Positions 41,276 through 51,398 of a DNA stretch of 64,000 bases are shown here, one piece after another. The notes below the pieces were generated by a model, which worked only from the letters and a program-made list of their open reading frames with translations, was not told where the DNA came from and searched no databases. This DNA is from UBA2653 sp964572685 (GTDB taxonomy: Bacteria; Pseudomonadota; Gammaproteobacteria; Legionellales; Legionellaceae), in NCBI GenBank assembly GCA_964572685.1, contig CAZNFJ010000001.1:1-64000 (forward strand). Reading direction: 5' to 3'. Both the position numbers and the translations under genes were made by a program. How positions within the stretch are numbered: position 1 is the stretch's first letter; each line of letters opens with the position of its first letter.

Positions 41276-44151
41276 TTTTAATTGTATGTTTTTTTTTGTT
41301 GTGGAGTTTTCAAGCTGATGCTCAACAAGTACCACTTAGCACTGTTTTATCTTTTTCTCCTCCTCCAAGTGATCGCTCCATTCAATTTTTAGGTAATATT
41401 TTTGGTATTGTGGATGGGGTTTTAAGTGGGACAGGTAGCCAAATATTTGGCAATATGATGAGCGTTTTTAATGCCGCGGTGTTGGGTTTGGGTAGCATTG
41501 TGATTATGTATACCTTAATGATTGGTACAATGAATACGGCTCATGAAGGAGAATTTTTAGGTAAAAAGTGGTCTTCTATTTGGATACCTGTACGTTGTAG
41601 CACGGGAATGTTACTCATTATGCCCAAAGCATCAGGTTACTGCTTGATGCAAATCATGATGATGTGGGTAGTGGTTCAAGGCGTGGGCGCTGCTGATAGA
41701 ATTTGGTCATCTGCTTTGCAATATTTAAATCGTGGTGGAAAAATTGTACAGGCTCAGATGGGGTCTAAACAAATTTTAAATGCTTTTGTTGGAAAGCAAG
41801 ATGCAAATTTTATTGGTGCATCTGCGATGTTAACGGGACAAGTGTGTATGTATGCCACCCAAAAAGTTTTGGAGAAGGCTCAAACACACTATCAAATAAT
41901 GGCTAATGATAATCAATCAGGTCCGTGTTTTAACCCTGTGGATGAAAATTGGCGGGCTTTTTGTCAATATCCGGTACCTTCTTTTTTAGAAACAGTTAAT
42001 CCTGTTGATTACCAAAAATCTAAACAAACTTTACGTCGCGATACTCAGTATATGTTACCGATGCCTAATTTTGATTTTGAAGCTGTTCCTGGTGTTTATA
42101 CACAATTGAATGGTTTATGTGGCGAACTTCATTGGAATGATACTCGTAATTTGGACTTTAGTAGAGAGCATTTAAAAAATTTACTTTTTACCGAGGAACA
42201 AATTGATTCTTTTGGTTTGAGTCGTGCGATTGCAATGTCGCAAATGTATAGTCAATTAGCGATGGTTGCTATAGCCATGGTTGATAACAATCCTGAACTA
42301 AACTCGCATACACCGTTAGATAATCAGGTTTCATCGATAGCTAACTTTCAGTATGGTGTTCCAAAAAATGAATTTGGCGAAACTTGTCAATATTTTCAAG
42401 ATGATGAATCTTGTGCTTTATGGAATGCGGCAAAGGACCAACTTCAAGCACCAGTATTACTTGCTGGTAATGAGTTTATCAATGCGATTGGTATTTATGA
42501 AGGACTCATGATGCCTATTTTGAATTTGATGAATGAAATTAAAGATGAGGCGCATTTTAAAAAAATGCGTAATTTTATTGGTCAAACTCAGCAATCAGGT
42601 TGGATGTTTGCAGGGGCTTATTTTTTTAATTTAGTGAATCTTACTGGACCTGTTAACAAAGTCAGTTTGATGAAAGATTTACATTCTGGAATGGACTCTA
42701 GCCACTTTTATCAAATACCTTCTTGTAAGAATACTTCACAGGGCTTGTGTTGGTTTTTAAAACCGATGGGGTACATGTATCATTATGACTTGGTGGTTCT
42801 TGCCATGTTGCAAGGGTGGGGAAATAATCCGCAACAAGCCAATGATTGTGCCGAAACTTTAAGTTTCACTTCTCCGGGCGCTTTTCAATCCTCTAGTGGC
42901 TATGTTGAACCTCTTGGTCATTTTTCCTCAGGGGCATGCGCCTCTACTGTTTTAGGGTTTATTGGGAATAGTTATTTTTTTCATTTGCCCGAACAGGCAG
43001 GTATGAAACCCATGACCTTGCCTGATTTTCCGATGATGTTTGCAAAAATATTTCCTGATGGCGCTGCGCAAAAGTCTCAGGAACAATGCACCAATAAAAT
43101 CCAGATTGCTGGTTGGAAATGGTGTATGAGTAGTGGTGGTCTTTGGGGCGTATTTAGTGATCTCATGGTCATGATTGCTAATTTTATCCAAAAAATGCTA
43201 GGCATTGCTATGAATATCTTAATTGTAATTCCTTTGAAGGTTTGTATTTGGCCACAAATGCAATATGCCATGCAGATTTTAACGCACCCATCTAGTAATC
43301 CGATTGTTGATTTAGCAAACATGGGCGCAAGTTTTATTCAGTCGACATTGTATTCTTATCTTGGAATGTTGGCTATTAGTGGACTGGGTGCTTTTCCAAT
43401 GATGGGAAGTGTCATTCTAATTTTGTTGGCATTTTTGACGCCATTGTATGCTGCCTGGTTGTCTTATTTCGTTTCTATAGGTTTTACCACATGTTATTAT
43501 ATACCACTTCTGCCATATTTAATTTTTACCTTTGGCGTCATTGCCTGGTTATTTTCTGTGATTGAAGCAATGGTTGCCGCTCCAATTATGGCTTTAGGTA
43601 TTACAACACCAGAAGGCGAAGGTATTTTAGGTAAAGGCGAACATGGTTTGATGCTTTTGGTGAATGTCTTTTTACGTCCATCTATGATGGTCATTGGTTT
43701 TATTGCCGGCGTGGCGCTTTCATATATCAGTATCTGGGTTTTAAATGCAGGATTTGATATTGCTGCTGGTTTTTTAAAGGTTAATGCCAGTGAGATGTCA
43801 CAGGATATTTACGGTATTCATTGGTCTGAATTTCCTTTTGCGCAATTACTTGGATGTATGTTTTACGTGGTGATTTACATTAGTATTTATCTCACCATTA
43901 TTCAAAAAACCTTCACACTTATTTTTCTGTTACCTGATAAAGTATTGCGATGGATTGGTGGGCATCCTGAAAGTCTGGCCAGCGAAACCCAGCATTGGTT
44001 TCAAGAAGGTGCACAAAAACTCGATCAGTTCGGCAAAGTAACCGATAAAGGTATTGAAACCGGTTTAAATGATTTAAATAAAAAATTTGGAGAAGCGTTA
44101 TTGGATCATCCAAAGAATTCAATTCAATCTGCGCCGCCTGTTAGCCCTTAG
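41272..44151 (+). CDS. dotA: Dot/Icm inner-membrane protein DotA, copy 1
   Basis: The 959-residue protein starts at a TTG overlapping the icmV stop, with a signal peptide cut near residue 17, then QVPLSTVLSFSPPP, the typical DotA mature start. Early helices (GLGSIVIMYTLMIGTMNTAHEGEFLGK), a long periplasmic domain (about 150-600) with paired cysteines, and five or more C-terminal helices (about 630-900) follow. DotA is needed for Dot/Icm function and is itself released by the system in Legionella (about 1048 residues there). The position after icmV identifies this as the ancestral copy. A second full copy follows after 90 bases. Confidence 0.95.
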   Translation: MILIVCFFLLWSFQADAQQVPLSTVLSFSPPPSDRSIQFLGNIFGIVDGVLSGTGSQIFGNMMSVFNAAVLGLGSIVIMYTLMIGTMNTAHEGEFLGKKWSSIWIPVRCSTGMLLIMPKASGYCLMQIMMMWVVVQGVGAADRIWSSALQYLNRGGKIVQAQMGSKQILNAFVGKQDANFIGASAMLTGQVCMYATQKVLEKAQTHYQIMANDNQSGPCFNPVDENWRAFCQYPVPSFLETVNPVDYQKSKQTLRRDTQYMLPMPNFDFEAVPGVYTQLNGLCGELHWNDTRNLDFSREHLKNLLFTEEQIDSFGLSRAIAMSQMYSQLAMVAIAMVDNNPELNSHTPLDNQVSSIANFQYGVPKNEFGETCQYFQDDESCALWNAAKDQLQAPVLLAGNEFINAIGIYEGLMMPILNLMNEIKDEAHFKKMRNFIGQTQQSGWMFAGAYFFNLVNLTGPVNKVSLMKDLHSGMDSSHFYQIPSCKNTSQGLCWFLKPMGYMYHYDLVVLAMLQGWGNNPQQANDCAETLSFTSPGAFQSSSGYVEPLGHFSSGACASTVLGFIGNSYFFHLPEQAGMKPMTLPDFPMMFAKIFPDGAAQKSQEQCTNKIQIAGWKWCMSSGGLWGVFSDLMVMIANFIQKMLGIAMNILIVIPLKVCIWPQMQYAMQILTHPSSNPIVDLANMGASFIQSTLYSYLGMLAISGLGAFPMMGSVILILLAFLTPLYAAWLSYFVSIGFTTCYYIPLLPYLIFTFGVIAWLFSVIEAMVAAPIMALGITTPEGEGILGKGEHGLMLLVNVFLRPSMMVIGFIAGVALSYISIWVLNAGFDIAAGFLKVNASEMSQDIYGIHWSEFPFAQLLGCMFYVVIYISIYLTIIQKTFTLIFLLPDKVLRWIGGHPESLASETQHWFQEGAQKLDQFGKVTDKGIETGLNDLNKKFGEALLDHPKNSIQSAPPVSP

Positions 44152-44241
44152 TGGGTTTTATTGCCAATTATATCAAGACTAGGTATACTTTTTTAATTGG
44201 CTGTATTTTATGGATTTTTTTTGTCTGGCTAGGAGAGCATC

Positions 44242-47142
44242 ATGCCATTACGAATAGGCTATTTGCTTGTTTTATGCTTTTTTTGTTGTTTGGCTTATTC
44301 TCAAGTGCCACTAAGTACCGTATTATCTCTAGCCCCCCCTCCCACAGATGGTTCCCTGGTTTATTTGGCAAATATATTTGGTACTGTTGATGGCGTTCTT
44401 TCTTCCTCTGGTAGTCAGGTGTTTGGCCATTTAATGGGCGTTTTTAATTTAACCGTACTTGCTTTAGGTAGTATTGTTATCATGTACACGTTGATTGTGG
44501 GTACATTGAATACAGCCCATGAGGGAGAATTTTTAGGAAAACATTGGTCCTCTATTTGGCTTCCTGTGCGAGCGACAATCGGGATGACATTATTGGTTCC
44601 TAAAACCAGTGGTTTTTGCTTGATGCAAATTATTGTGATGTGGGTGGTCGTGCAAGGTGTTGGTGCGGCAGACAAAGTTTGGAATGAAGCTTTGGATTAT
44701 ATGAATATGGGGGGGCAGCTGATTGCAAAGCAATCTAGTTCTGAGAGTATTTATAGTATTAACTCGGTTTCCAATCCAGCATACAATGGAGCAACGGCGC
44801 TATTAACGGGTCAAGTTTGTGCATACATGATGCAAAGGCAATTTGAAAAACTAAGAGAAGAATATTTATCTCTCGCCAATCCTGGGGATAATTCTGCCCC
44901 TTCGGGGCCTTGTGCTCCAAATGCCACAAAAACATCCTATATGAAAGATTTCTGCGATAATCCAGTACCTGACTTTTTAGGTGGTCTGAATGCCGTTCAG
45001 TTTGCGAATAATAATAGCAGAGCAACAACAACTCGCTCAACCATGCCTATTCCCTATTTTGATGCCAACGCATTTCCGTCATTTTATGTGACCTTGAGCG
45101 ACAAATCTATTTGTGGTTCGGTGGCATGGGAAAACATGAAATCAACATCGGAACAGGTGCAAGATTTTTTAAAGCTAACCGATTCTCAAGCTGAAAGTAT
45201 AATAAAATCAAGAGCTATTGCCATACAACAAATGATTGAATTTTTACAACCCGTTGCACGTGCGATGGTCGATAACAATCCTGAGATTAATAAAAATTTA
45301 AGTTCAGCTGATACAGCGACACCTGTAGCATTTTCTCAATATGGTATTGCGCTCAATAATGACGGTGCTCCATGTTCCCAACAGGGCGGATGTTACACTT
45401 GGGGGACAGATACAAATAAATATTCTGTCCTATTTGCAGGAAATGAGTTTTATAATGCTTTGAATGCTTATGCAGGCGTTATGGAACCTATGCTGAATTT
45501 GAAAAATGAGAAATCGTTGTCAGATGCAAAAAAGTTTATACAAGGTGCTAAGCAACAAGGCTGGATCTATGCCGGGGGGTATTTTTTTCAATTGATTCGT
45601 TTGTCAGGAAATCCAGTTCATTCTGCAACAATTGATACGGAATCCGGTTTGGGGGATTCTTCTTTACCAGCGTTAAAGGCGTGTGAAGAAACAGACGGTG
45701 ATAGTTCCATACTATGTAATACTTTTGGTAATCCAACAGCTAACATTATCATTGATAATATTAGTAATATTATTTATGGGTCTGCAGTGAGTTCAAAAGC
45801 CGTATCATCTCCTTGCTCGGGAGGAATGAAGTATACTTATTCAGATAAAGTAACGGCTTATGGTTATGTTTCTGTTGATGCAAGTAATAGCGGTAATGGT
45901 AATATACATCATTTTCAAAATATAAATTGTTCTTCAACAACATTGGGATTTATCGGGAATACCTTTTTTTTGAGTAACCCAGGACAACCCGACATGAAGA
46001 TTCCCCCGTTAATCTTTCCAGAGTTTCATCCATATACCCCAATAAAAACACCTAAATTTAGGAAGCCTAAATGTAGAACGAAACCATTTTGTCCAGGAAT
46101 TATTACAGAAGGAATACAATCTGTGATTAGTTATGTTCTTTCTTTTGTGGTACAAGCTATTTGGTATGCAATCGTCACTTTTTTATCTTCAGCTATTGAA
46201 GGAATGTTGGGTAATGTGTGGCAAGCTTTTTCTGTTGCATTGGATCAGTTACGTGATATGAGTCTAAATCCTATAGTGAATTTAGCCAATGTTGGCGCAG
46301 TATTTATTCAAGCGGGAGGTGAAATCATTGTTTTAATTATAATTGCAGGTGCGATTGCTATGATGAATGTATATGCTGCTGCAGCCATGGGCTTTATTTT
46401 GGCAGTTGCATTGCCCTTTGTTTTGGTATGGGTGATTTTCTTTTTTACAATTGGGTTCGTTGCTGCGTATTATATTCCTCTATATCCGTATATGATATTT
46501 TTATTTGGAAGCATAGCTTGGTTGATGTCCGTCATTGAAGCCATGGTGGCTGCTCCCATTGTTGCTTTAGGTATCATGTCGCCTGAAGGAGAAGGAATTC
46601 TTGGAAAAAGTGAAACAGGCATGATGATTTTAGTGAATGTCTTTTTGCGACCTTCAATGATGATCATTGGTTTTATCATGGCGATTGTTTTAACCTATGT
46701 TGCGGTATGGATTATAAATTTTCAATACGATATCGTTGCTAAGTATCTATTGGATTATTCTTCAAGTGGCTCAGTAGCAGCACAAGCGGGTGTGAACTTT
46801 AAAACCAATTTTTTTGCTCAGGTTTTTGGATTTGGTTCTTATATTAGTATTTATGTGAGTATATATCTGACTGTGGCACAAAAGTCATTTGGCTTGATTT
46901 TCCAATTGCCCGATAAAGTTTTGCGGTGGATTGGTGCTCAACAGGAGTCTTTGGGCCAAGAGGTCCAACATTGGGCAGATGAATCCAAACAAAAAACCGA
47001 ACAAATAGCCGGTCAAGTGGAACAAAAAATGGGTACAGCTACTTCTGCTCTTAAAGAAAACATGGGTGGTGAAAAAGGTCAAGAAGGCAAACAGTCGGGT
47101 AGTGTTGGAGGCGGCGGAGGCGGCGGAGGCGGCGGAGGTTAA
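44242..47142 (+). CDS. dotA: Dot/Icm inner-membrane protein DotA, tandem copy 2
   Basis: The 966-residue paralogue keeps the full domain plan: signal peptide (cut near 20), QVPLSTVLSLAPPP, the shared MYTL..GT.NTAHEGEFLGK helix, a long cysteine-containing periplasmic domain, and C-terminal helices with the shared SVIEAMVAAPI.ALGI..PEGEGILGK and NVFLRPSMM.IGF motifs. The membrane parts are highly similar to copy 1, the periplasmic domain much less so. It ends in a run of 11 glycines encoded by a GC-rich repeat. There are no internal stops, so both copies look functional. It meets dotB tail to tail (4-base overlap). Confidence 0.95.
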   Translation: MPLRIGYLLVLCFFCCLAYSQVPLSTVLSLAPPPTDGSLVYLANIFGTVDGVLSSSGSQVFGHLMGVFNLTVLALGSIVIMYTLIVGTLNTAHEGEFLGKHWSSIWLPVRATIGMTLLVPKTSGFCLMQIIVMWVVVQGVGAADKVWNEALDYMNMGGQLIAKQSSSESIYSINSVSNPAYNGATALLTGQVCAYMMQRQFEKLREEYLSLANPGDNSAPSGPCAPNATKTSYMKDFCDNPVPDFLGGLNAVQFANNNSRATTTRSTMPIPYFDANAFPSFYVTLSDKSICGSVAWENMKSTSEQVQDFLKLTDSQAESIIKSRAIAIQQMIEFLQPVARAMVDNNPEINKNLSSADTATPVAFSQYGIALNNDGAPCSQQGGCYTWGTDTNKYSVLFAGNEFYNALNAYAGVMEPMLNLKNEKSLSDAKKFIQGAKQQGWIYAGGYFFQLIRLSGNPVHSATIDTESGLGDSSLPALKACEETDGDSSILCNTFGNPTANIIIDNISNIIYGSAVSSKAVSSPCSGGMKYTYSDKVTAYGYVSVDASNSGNGNIHHFQNINCSSTTLGFIGNTFFLSNPGQPDMKIPPLIFPEFHPYTPIKTPKFRKPKCRTKPFCPGIITEGIQSVISYVLSFVVQAIWYAIVTFLSSAIEGMLGNVWQAFSVALDQLRDMSLNPIVNLANVGAVFIQAGGEIIVLIIIAGAIAMMNVYAAAAMGFILAVALPFVLVWVIFFFTIGFVAAYYIPLYPYMIFLFGSIAWLMSVIEAMVAAPIVALGIMSPEGEGILGKSETGMMILVNVFLRPSMMIIGFIMAIVLTYVAVWIINFQYDIVAKYLLDYSSSGSVAAQAGVNFKTNFFAQVFGFGSYISIYVSIYLTVAQKSFGLIFQLPDKVLRWIGAQQESLGQEVQHWADESKQKTEQIAGQVEQKMGTATSALKENMGGEKGQEGKQSGSVGGGGGGGGGGG
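47107..47139 (+). repeat. GC-rich 9-bp tandem repeat coding for a poly-glycine tail
   Basis: Three copies of GGAGGCGGC followed by GGAGGT encode 11 Gly at the very C terminus of DotA copy 2. The GC richness contrasts sharply with the AT-rich surroundings and such a repeat could change length by slippage in whole 3-Gly units. Confidence 0.8.
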
Positions 47143-48263
47143 TTGTTTTCCTGATGCGTGCCTAAGGTAATCAATTTATAGGTTTTTTCGCTGATGATCC
47201 CTGCTTCATATTTATCTTTAGCATCTTTTGTCATCAATTGACCCTGTTCTCGAACCAGTCTTCGAGTTGCTGAGGTGATATCATGAGGATCACTTTCTAA
47301 AAGAATATCTCGAATCTTTTCATCGAATACCAGGTACTCCCGAAGCGCAACTCGTTTACCTTCAATCGTTGGTACTAATTTTTGCCATATGCATAAACGA
47401 ATAGTCTCCAGAATATCAATCGTTCTGCCTAATCGTTCATCTTTGGAAAAAGAGGTCACCAGACGACGCATGGTTTCTGCTACACCCGAGGTATGTAATG
47501 TGGTGTAAACAGGATGTCCAGTCAACGCTGCCTCGAGAGCAGCACTGATGGTTTCAGAATCTCGACATTCACCTACCATAATTAAACGAGGTTTACGTCT
47601 TAGGGCATTTCGAATACCTTCGGCAAAGTTTGGTATGTGTCTTGGAATTTCAGATTGACTGACAATCGCTGAAGTGGTATTAATTTCATCAAATACAAAT
47701 TCAATCGGCGATTCATAGGTTAAAACCTTACGATTGGAATCTTCCTGTTCGATGAGTTCCCGAATAATTGATGCCAATAAAGTGGATTTACCTGAGCCTG
47801 TCGCTCCCGTTACAAAAACAATCCCTTCTTGTGGGGCTAATGCTTTAATGACATCAGGGGGTAGATCCATGGTATCCAAGCGCGGTGGCGTTGTAGGAAT
47901 GGTTCTCAATGTAATTTGAATACCATCATGACCTTCGACAAGACATGCTGTCGCATTGACTCGAAAACGAAAACGTTCTCCTCGTGTCGGTCTGAATTCA
48001 TAATGAGTATCAATATCTTTTCCAGATAGAAGTTGTGTAGCTGCATTGGGCCCATAAATGGCATTGATCATATCACTGACTTCTGAATTGGAGAGGTGGC
48101 GTGAGGTGATTTGAATCAAACGACCATAAATCTCTGCCATGATCGGCGCGCCGGTTTGAACGGTGACATCTGAGGCTTGCAAGCCTGTTGTAAATTCGAG
48201 CATCTTATCCATGTTGAGACTAGTAAAACGAGGAGGTTCATTAGGGAATTGCATGAAGGTCAT
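47139..48263 (-). CDS. dotB: Dot/Icm secretion ATPase DotB
   Basis: The 374-residue hexameric ATPase of the PilT/VirB11 type has Walker A GATGSGKST (153-161), the Asp/His boxes, Walker B RLIMVGECRD (226-235) and HTSGVAETMRR (257-267). It powers assembly or transport at the base of the type IVB machine. It is the last gene of dotD-dotC-dotB, overlapping dotC by 4 bases. Confidence 0.97.
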   Translation of the reverse strand: MTFMQFPNEPPRFTSLNMDKMLEFTTGLQASDVTVQTGAPIMAEIYGRLIQITSRHLSNSEVSDMINAIYGPNAATQLLSGKDIDTHYEFRPTRGERFRFRVNATACLVEGHDGIQITLRTIPTTPPRLDTMDLPPDVIKALAPQEGIVFVTGATGSGKSTLLASIIRELIEQEDSNRKVLTYESPIEFVFDEINTTSAIVSQSEIPRHIPNFAEGIRNALRRKPRLIMVGECRDSETISAALEAALTGHPVYTTLHTSGVAETMRRLVTSFSKDERLGRTIDILETIRLCIWQKLVPTIEGKRVALREYLVFDEKIRDILLESDPHDITSATRRLVREQGQLMTKDAKDKYEAGIISEKTYKLITLGTHQENN

Positions 48264-49198
48264 CGTTCATCCACCGTACCGATTACTGGCTGCCAGGTAT
48301 TACTGGAAATCGTGATTTTGGCTTGATTTATTTTAGCTTCCAGCTTGGTAAATTTAGAAATCGCTTCTTCATCTTTATCTAGTGCTGCGTGCCATTCGTT
48401 GGGATTGATATTTAAAGCTGGAAGAGCTGTAATTCTTAAGACACGATCATCAATGTGCATCTCTTCAGCATCACCAGTTACACCCAAATCGGTATGAGAA
48501 ATAAACGGGGGAGAAACCATATTCATCGCCAATAATTTTCGATATAAAATCATGCCATTGAAATCTTGTTTAATGCGAGCAATACTTTCTTCTAAAATGG
48601 TATTGGCTTGTTCGACACCCTGTTGCCAGCCTCGAGCAACATAAGTTTTCCAAACAGCTGCCTCTGCTTTATTGGTCGGTAATAGACTGGGATGGGGAGG
48701 CTCAGGTGATTCATAATCCATCCACAAATATTCGCGCCAGTTAGGAGCTGTTGTGATGAAATGAGCTTGCTTGTAAACACGATACATTCGATTGGATACT
48801 CGAATGGTTTGCAAATCATCTAAATTAAAGGTATTGCGCCCCTCTAAAAGAACTGGTGGCATGACATTTTGTTCTAAGATTAAGGCATTAAAATCATAGA
48901 TTTTATCAAGATAGCGCTGTTGAGTAACCAATTCATTATCAATTTCCTTGGCGCGTACTGCCAATCCTGTTTGAGCACCCACACTAAGAGCGGTATCCTT
49001 AATAGCCGTTTCACGAATTTTATTCATGGACTCTTGCTTAGATTTGGCTAATTTTTTCTTATTGCTCATCGCCATTAATGACTCGAGCGTAGGGCTTGCA
49101 TCGTTGTCATCAACGACACGAACTCTTTGTGTGGCGCAACCCGAAATGAGCAATGCCAGAAAAAAAATCTTGAGATGTTTACCCGTAAAATTTGACAT
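48260..49198 (-). CDS. dotC: Dot/Icm outer-membrane lipoprotein DotC
   Basis: The 312-residue lipoprotein has lipobox LLISGC (Cys21) and DotC-specific segments: ALSVGAQTGLAVRAKEI, NVMPPVLLEGRNTFNLDD, WREYLWMDYESPEPPHPSLLPTN, VARGWQQGVEQAN and PFISHTDLGVTGD. DotC with DotD pilots DotH to the outer membrane to build the core complex. It overlaps dotD by 20 bases. Confidence 0.97.
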   Translation of the reverse strand: MSNFTGKHLKIFFLALLISGCATQRVRVVDDNDASPTLESLMAMSNKKKLAKSKQESMNKIRETAIKDTALSVGAQTGLAVRAKEIDNELVTQQRYLDKIYDFNALILEQNVMPPVLLEGRNTFNLDDLQTIRVSNRMYRVYKQAHFITTAPNWREYLWMDYESPEPPHPSLLPTNKAEAAVWKTYVARGWQQGVEQANTILEESIARIKQDFNGMILYRKLLAMNMVSPPFISHTDLGVTGDAEEMHIDDRVLRITALPALNINPNEWHAALDKDEEAISKFTKLEAKINQAKITISSNTWQPVIGTVDER

Positions 49199-49673
49199 AT
49201 CTTAATTCTATAACCTGATTTCGAGGATATACATGAATGCTTGCGCGATTCCCAGCTTGATAATCAATATTTCTTAATATTTCTGCTAAACTTTGGTCTT
49301 TGACATTCATATTAATTAATAGGGGGACGGTAGGTGGATGTCCGAGAATTCGTAAGCGATAGTGAGCTGCGTGGGCGACACGTTTGATTAATTCTTCAAT
49401 GGGACCTACCCAATCAATCGATGCACGTGTTTGTAGATTATAAGAGCTTGGAATATTAATACGGTTATCAACATCTTTAGGTAACAAAACTTTTTCAATT
49501 TTTGCCATTTCCAGCATGGAGTTGCTAATCGAATGGGCTGCTTCTGCCAATTTTATACTGGCATCGTCACTTGGTGCATTGATCGGTGGTCTTTTTTGCA
49601 TTGGCGTGGTACAAGCATAAAGTAGCCAAGTAAGAGACACCACCAAAATGGACTTTAGCGCATTGTTTTTCAT
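49179..49673 (-). CDS. dotD: Dot/Icm outer-membrane lipoprotein DotD
   Basis: The 164-residue lipoprotein has lipobox LLYAC (Cys21) and a C-terminal secretin-N0-like domain (IEELIKRVAHAAHYRLRILG; VKDQSLAEILRNIDYQAG), as in DotD. It is the first gene of dotDCB, and works with DotC and DotH in the outer-membrane core. Confidence 0.95.
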   Translation of the reverse strand: MKNNALKSILVVSLTWLLYACTTPMQKRPPINAPSDDASIKLAEAAHSISNSMLEMAKIEKVLLPKDVDNRINIPSSYNLQTRASIDWVGPIEELIKRVAHAAHYRLRILGHPPTVPLLINMNVKDQSLAEILRNIDYQAGNRASIHVYPRNQVIELRYVKFYG

Positions 49674-49728
49674 AATTCATTTTTTGATAAGCAGATAGTA
49701 ATGATTGAATCAGTTGCTTAGTCTAATG

Positions 49729-50286
49729 TCAAGATTTCGTGTGGAGTATTTCATAAATTGAATAATAAACATCTCCCATTTTGTTGTGTTTTCTGACGGA
49801 CCATTCTTCCGGATTTAAATGAATAGGAGAAGGAGATTCTAGATAGATGAGTCCTTGGGGATTCAATAATTGTTTTTGGGTAATACGGTTTATACATTCT
49901 TTCCATAAATCCAATTGGAAGGGCGGGTCAATAAATATCACATCAAATTTTTGCTGGCAGGATTCAAGGAAAGCACAAGTGTCTTGATGAATCAGTTTGG
50001 CATGAGTGGTTTTGAGCGCTTGTAGTGTTTTTTGAAGTTGTTGATAAGCCTTAAGATCCTTTTCTATGAATATAGCCTCTTCTGCGCCTCTTGATAAAGC
50101 TTCAATACCTAAAGCGCCAGAGCCTGCAAAAGCATCCAGACATTTAGCTCCTTTAATATCAAATTGTAAAACATTAAACAAGCTCTCTCGTAATCGATTG
50201 GAGGTTGGGCGTAAATTATCGACATTCAAAACCTTTATTTTTTTACCTTTATAGAGGCCTCTAATAATTCGAATTTCACCAATCAT
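49729..50286 (-). CDS. rsmD: 16S rRNA (guanine966-N2)-methyltransferase RsmD
   Basis: The ATG at 50286 has AAGGA six bases upstream and fits the family start (MIGEIRIIRGLYKGKKIKV), giving 185 residues; the longer frame from 50346 is rejected. Motifs: RPTSNRLRESLFNVL, CLDAFAGSGALGIEALSRGA (SAM binding) and DVIFIDPPF (catalytic DPPF). It is divergent from ftsY, the usual gammaproteobacterial arrangement. Confidence 0.95.
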   Translation of the reverse strand: MIGEIRIIRGLYKGKKIKVLNVDNLRPTSNRLRESLFNVLQFDIKGAKCLDAFAGSGALGIEALSRGAEEAIFIEKDLKAYQQLQKTLQALKTTHAKLIHQDTCAFLESCQQKFDVIFIDPPFQLDLWKECINRITQKQLLNPQGLIYLESPSPIHLNPEEWSVRKHNKMGDVYYSIYEILHTKS

Positions 50287-50420
50287 GGCATTCCTTAACA
50301 TCTTTAGATAGATGTATATTATAAAATAGGGGACGCTGACTGACAATCCACATGTGTGTTAGAATTGAGAATCAAAAAAATAATGGTAAAATAGCTTTTT
50401 TATATAATGGATGTTTAAAC

Positions 50421-51398
50421 GTGCGAAATTGGTTTAAGAAAAAACAACCTGACGAATCTTTGTCTTTAGTTGAAGACGCTATAGCCGATACATCCTGGCA
50501 GCGTTTTAAAAATAGTCTGCGAAAAACACGCCAACAAGTTTCATCAGGCTTTTTGAAATTTTTTAAAAAAGATCAAGTGCTTGATGAAGATTATTGGGAA
50601 GAATTGGAAGCGGTTTTAATTACGGCTGATTTTGGCTTGGCGACAACTCAAAAAATTATTGATTATCTTAAAAGTTTGGCCAAGCAACGTTCTGAAATGG
50701 ATGGAGAAGCGATTAAAGCGCATTTAAGTGATTATTTGGTGAGTTTATTGCAACCGATTTCTCAACCTTTTTCTCGGGGTATTGAACATCAACCGCATGT
50801 GATTTTAATGGTTGGTATCAATGGTGTAGGCAAAACTACGACATTAGCAAAATTAGGTGCGGTGTTTAAAAAAGAGTGTCGTGTTATGATGGCCGCCGGT
50901 GATACTTTTAGAGCCGCAGCCATTGAACAATTACAGCTCTGGGGGCAGCGAGAAGATATTCCGGTGATCGCCCAAACCAGTGGCGCAGATAGTGCAGCCG
51001 TTATTTTTGATGCTTTACAAGCAGCAAGATCTCGTGGTATTGATGTTTTATTAGCAGATACGGCAGGGCGTTTACATACCCAGTCACATTTGTTGCAAGA
51101 ATTGCAGAAAATTACACGAGTATTGAAGAAGTTAGATGCCAGTGCACCACATGATATTGTGATGGTATTGGATGCGAGTATTGGTCAGAATGCCTTGTTA
51201 CAAGTCAAGCAATTTCATGAGGCTTTGGGTCTGACAGGTTTGGTGGTCACCAAACTGGATGGAACAGCCAAGGGAGGGATTTTGTTTGCCATTGCTTCTG
51301 AATTCAAAATACCATGTTATTTTATTGGTATTGGGGAAGGCGTAGATGATTTACGTCCTTTTGATCCACAATCATTCGTTCAGGCCATATTAACATGA
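50421..51398 (+). CDS. ftsY: Signal recognition particle receptor FtsY
   Basis: The frame is open from 50352 but the GTG at 50421 (MRNWFKKKQPDES) fits the family's short basic start; the product is 325 residues with only a brief acidic A-domain. The NG domain is complete: GINGVGKTTTLAKLG (G1), DTFRAAAIEQL, DTAGRLHTQSHLLQEL (G3), TKLDGTAKGG (G4) and GIGEGVDDLRPFD. FtsY docks the SRP-ribosome complex at the membrane. It overlaps ftsE by 4 bases. Confidence 0.95.
   Translation: MRNWFKKKQPDESLSLVEDAIADTSWQRFKNSLRKTRQQVSSGFLKFFKKDQVLDEDYWEELEAVLITADFGLATTQKIIDYLKSLAKQRSEMDGEAIKAHLSDYLVSLLQPISQPFSRGIEHQPHVILMVGINGVGKTTTLAKLGAVFKKECRVMMAAGDTFRAAAIEQLQLWGQREDIPVIAQTSGADSAAVIFDALQAARSRGIDVLLADTAGRLHTQSHLLQELQKITRVLKKLDASAPHDIVMVLDASIGQNALLQVKQFHEALGLTGLVVTKLDGTAKGGILFAIASEFKIPCYFIGIGEGVDDLRPFDPQSFVQAILT

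Noticed and set aside
44151..44390. 79-codon hydrophobic frame between the two dotA genes
   Set aside because: It overlaps most of the signal-peptide region of dotA copy 2 in another frame and has a weak start; it is most likely a shadow of hydrophobic coding sequence.
38853..49673. Recent acquisition of the Dot/Icm block by transfer
   Set aside because: Composition looks like that of the flanking housekeeping genes, gene order is the conserved region I, and no integrase, direct repeat or tRNA flank was seen.
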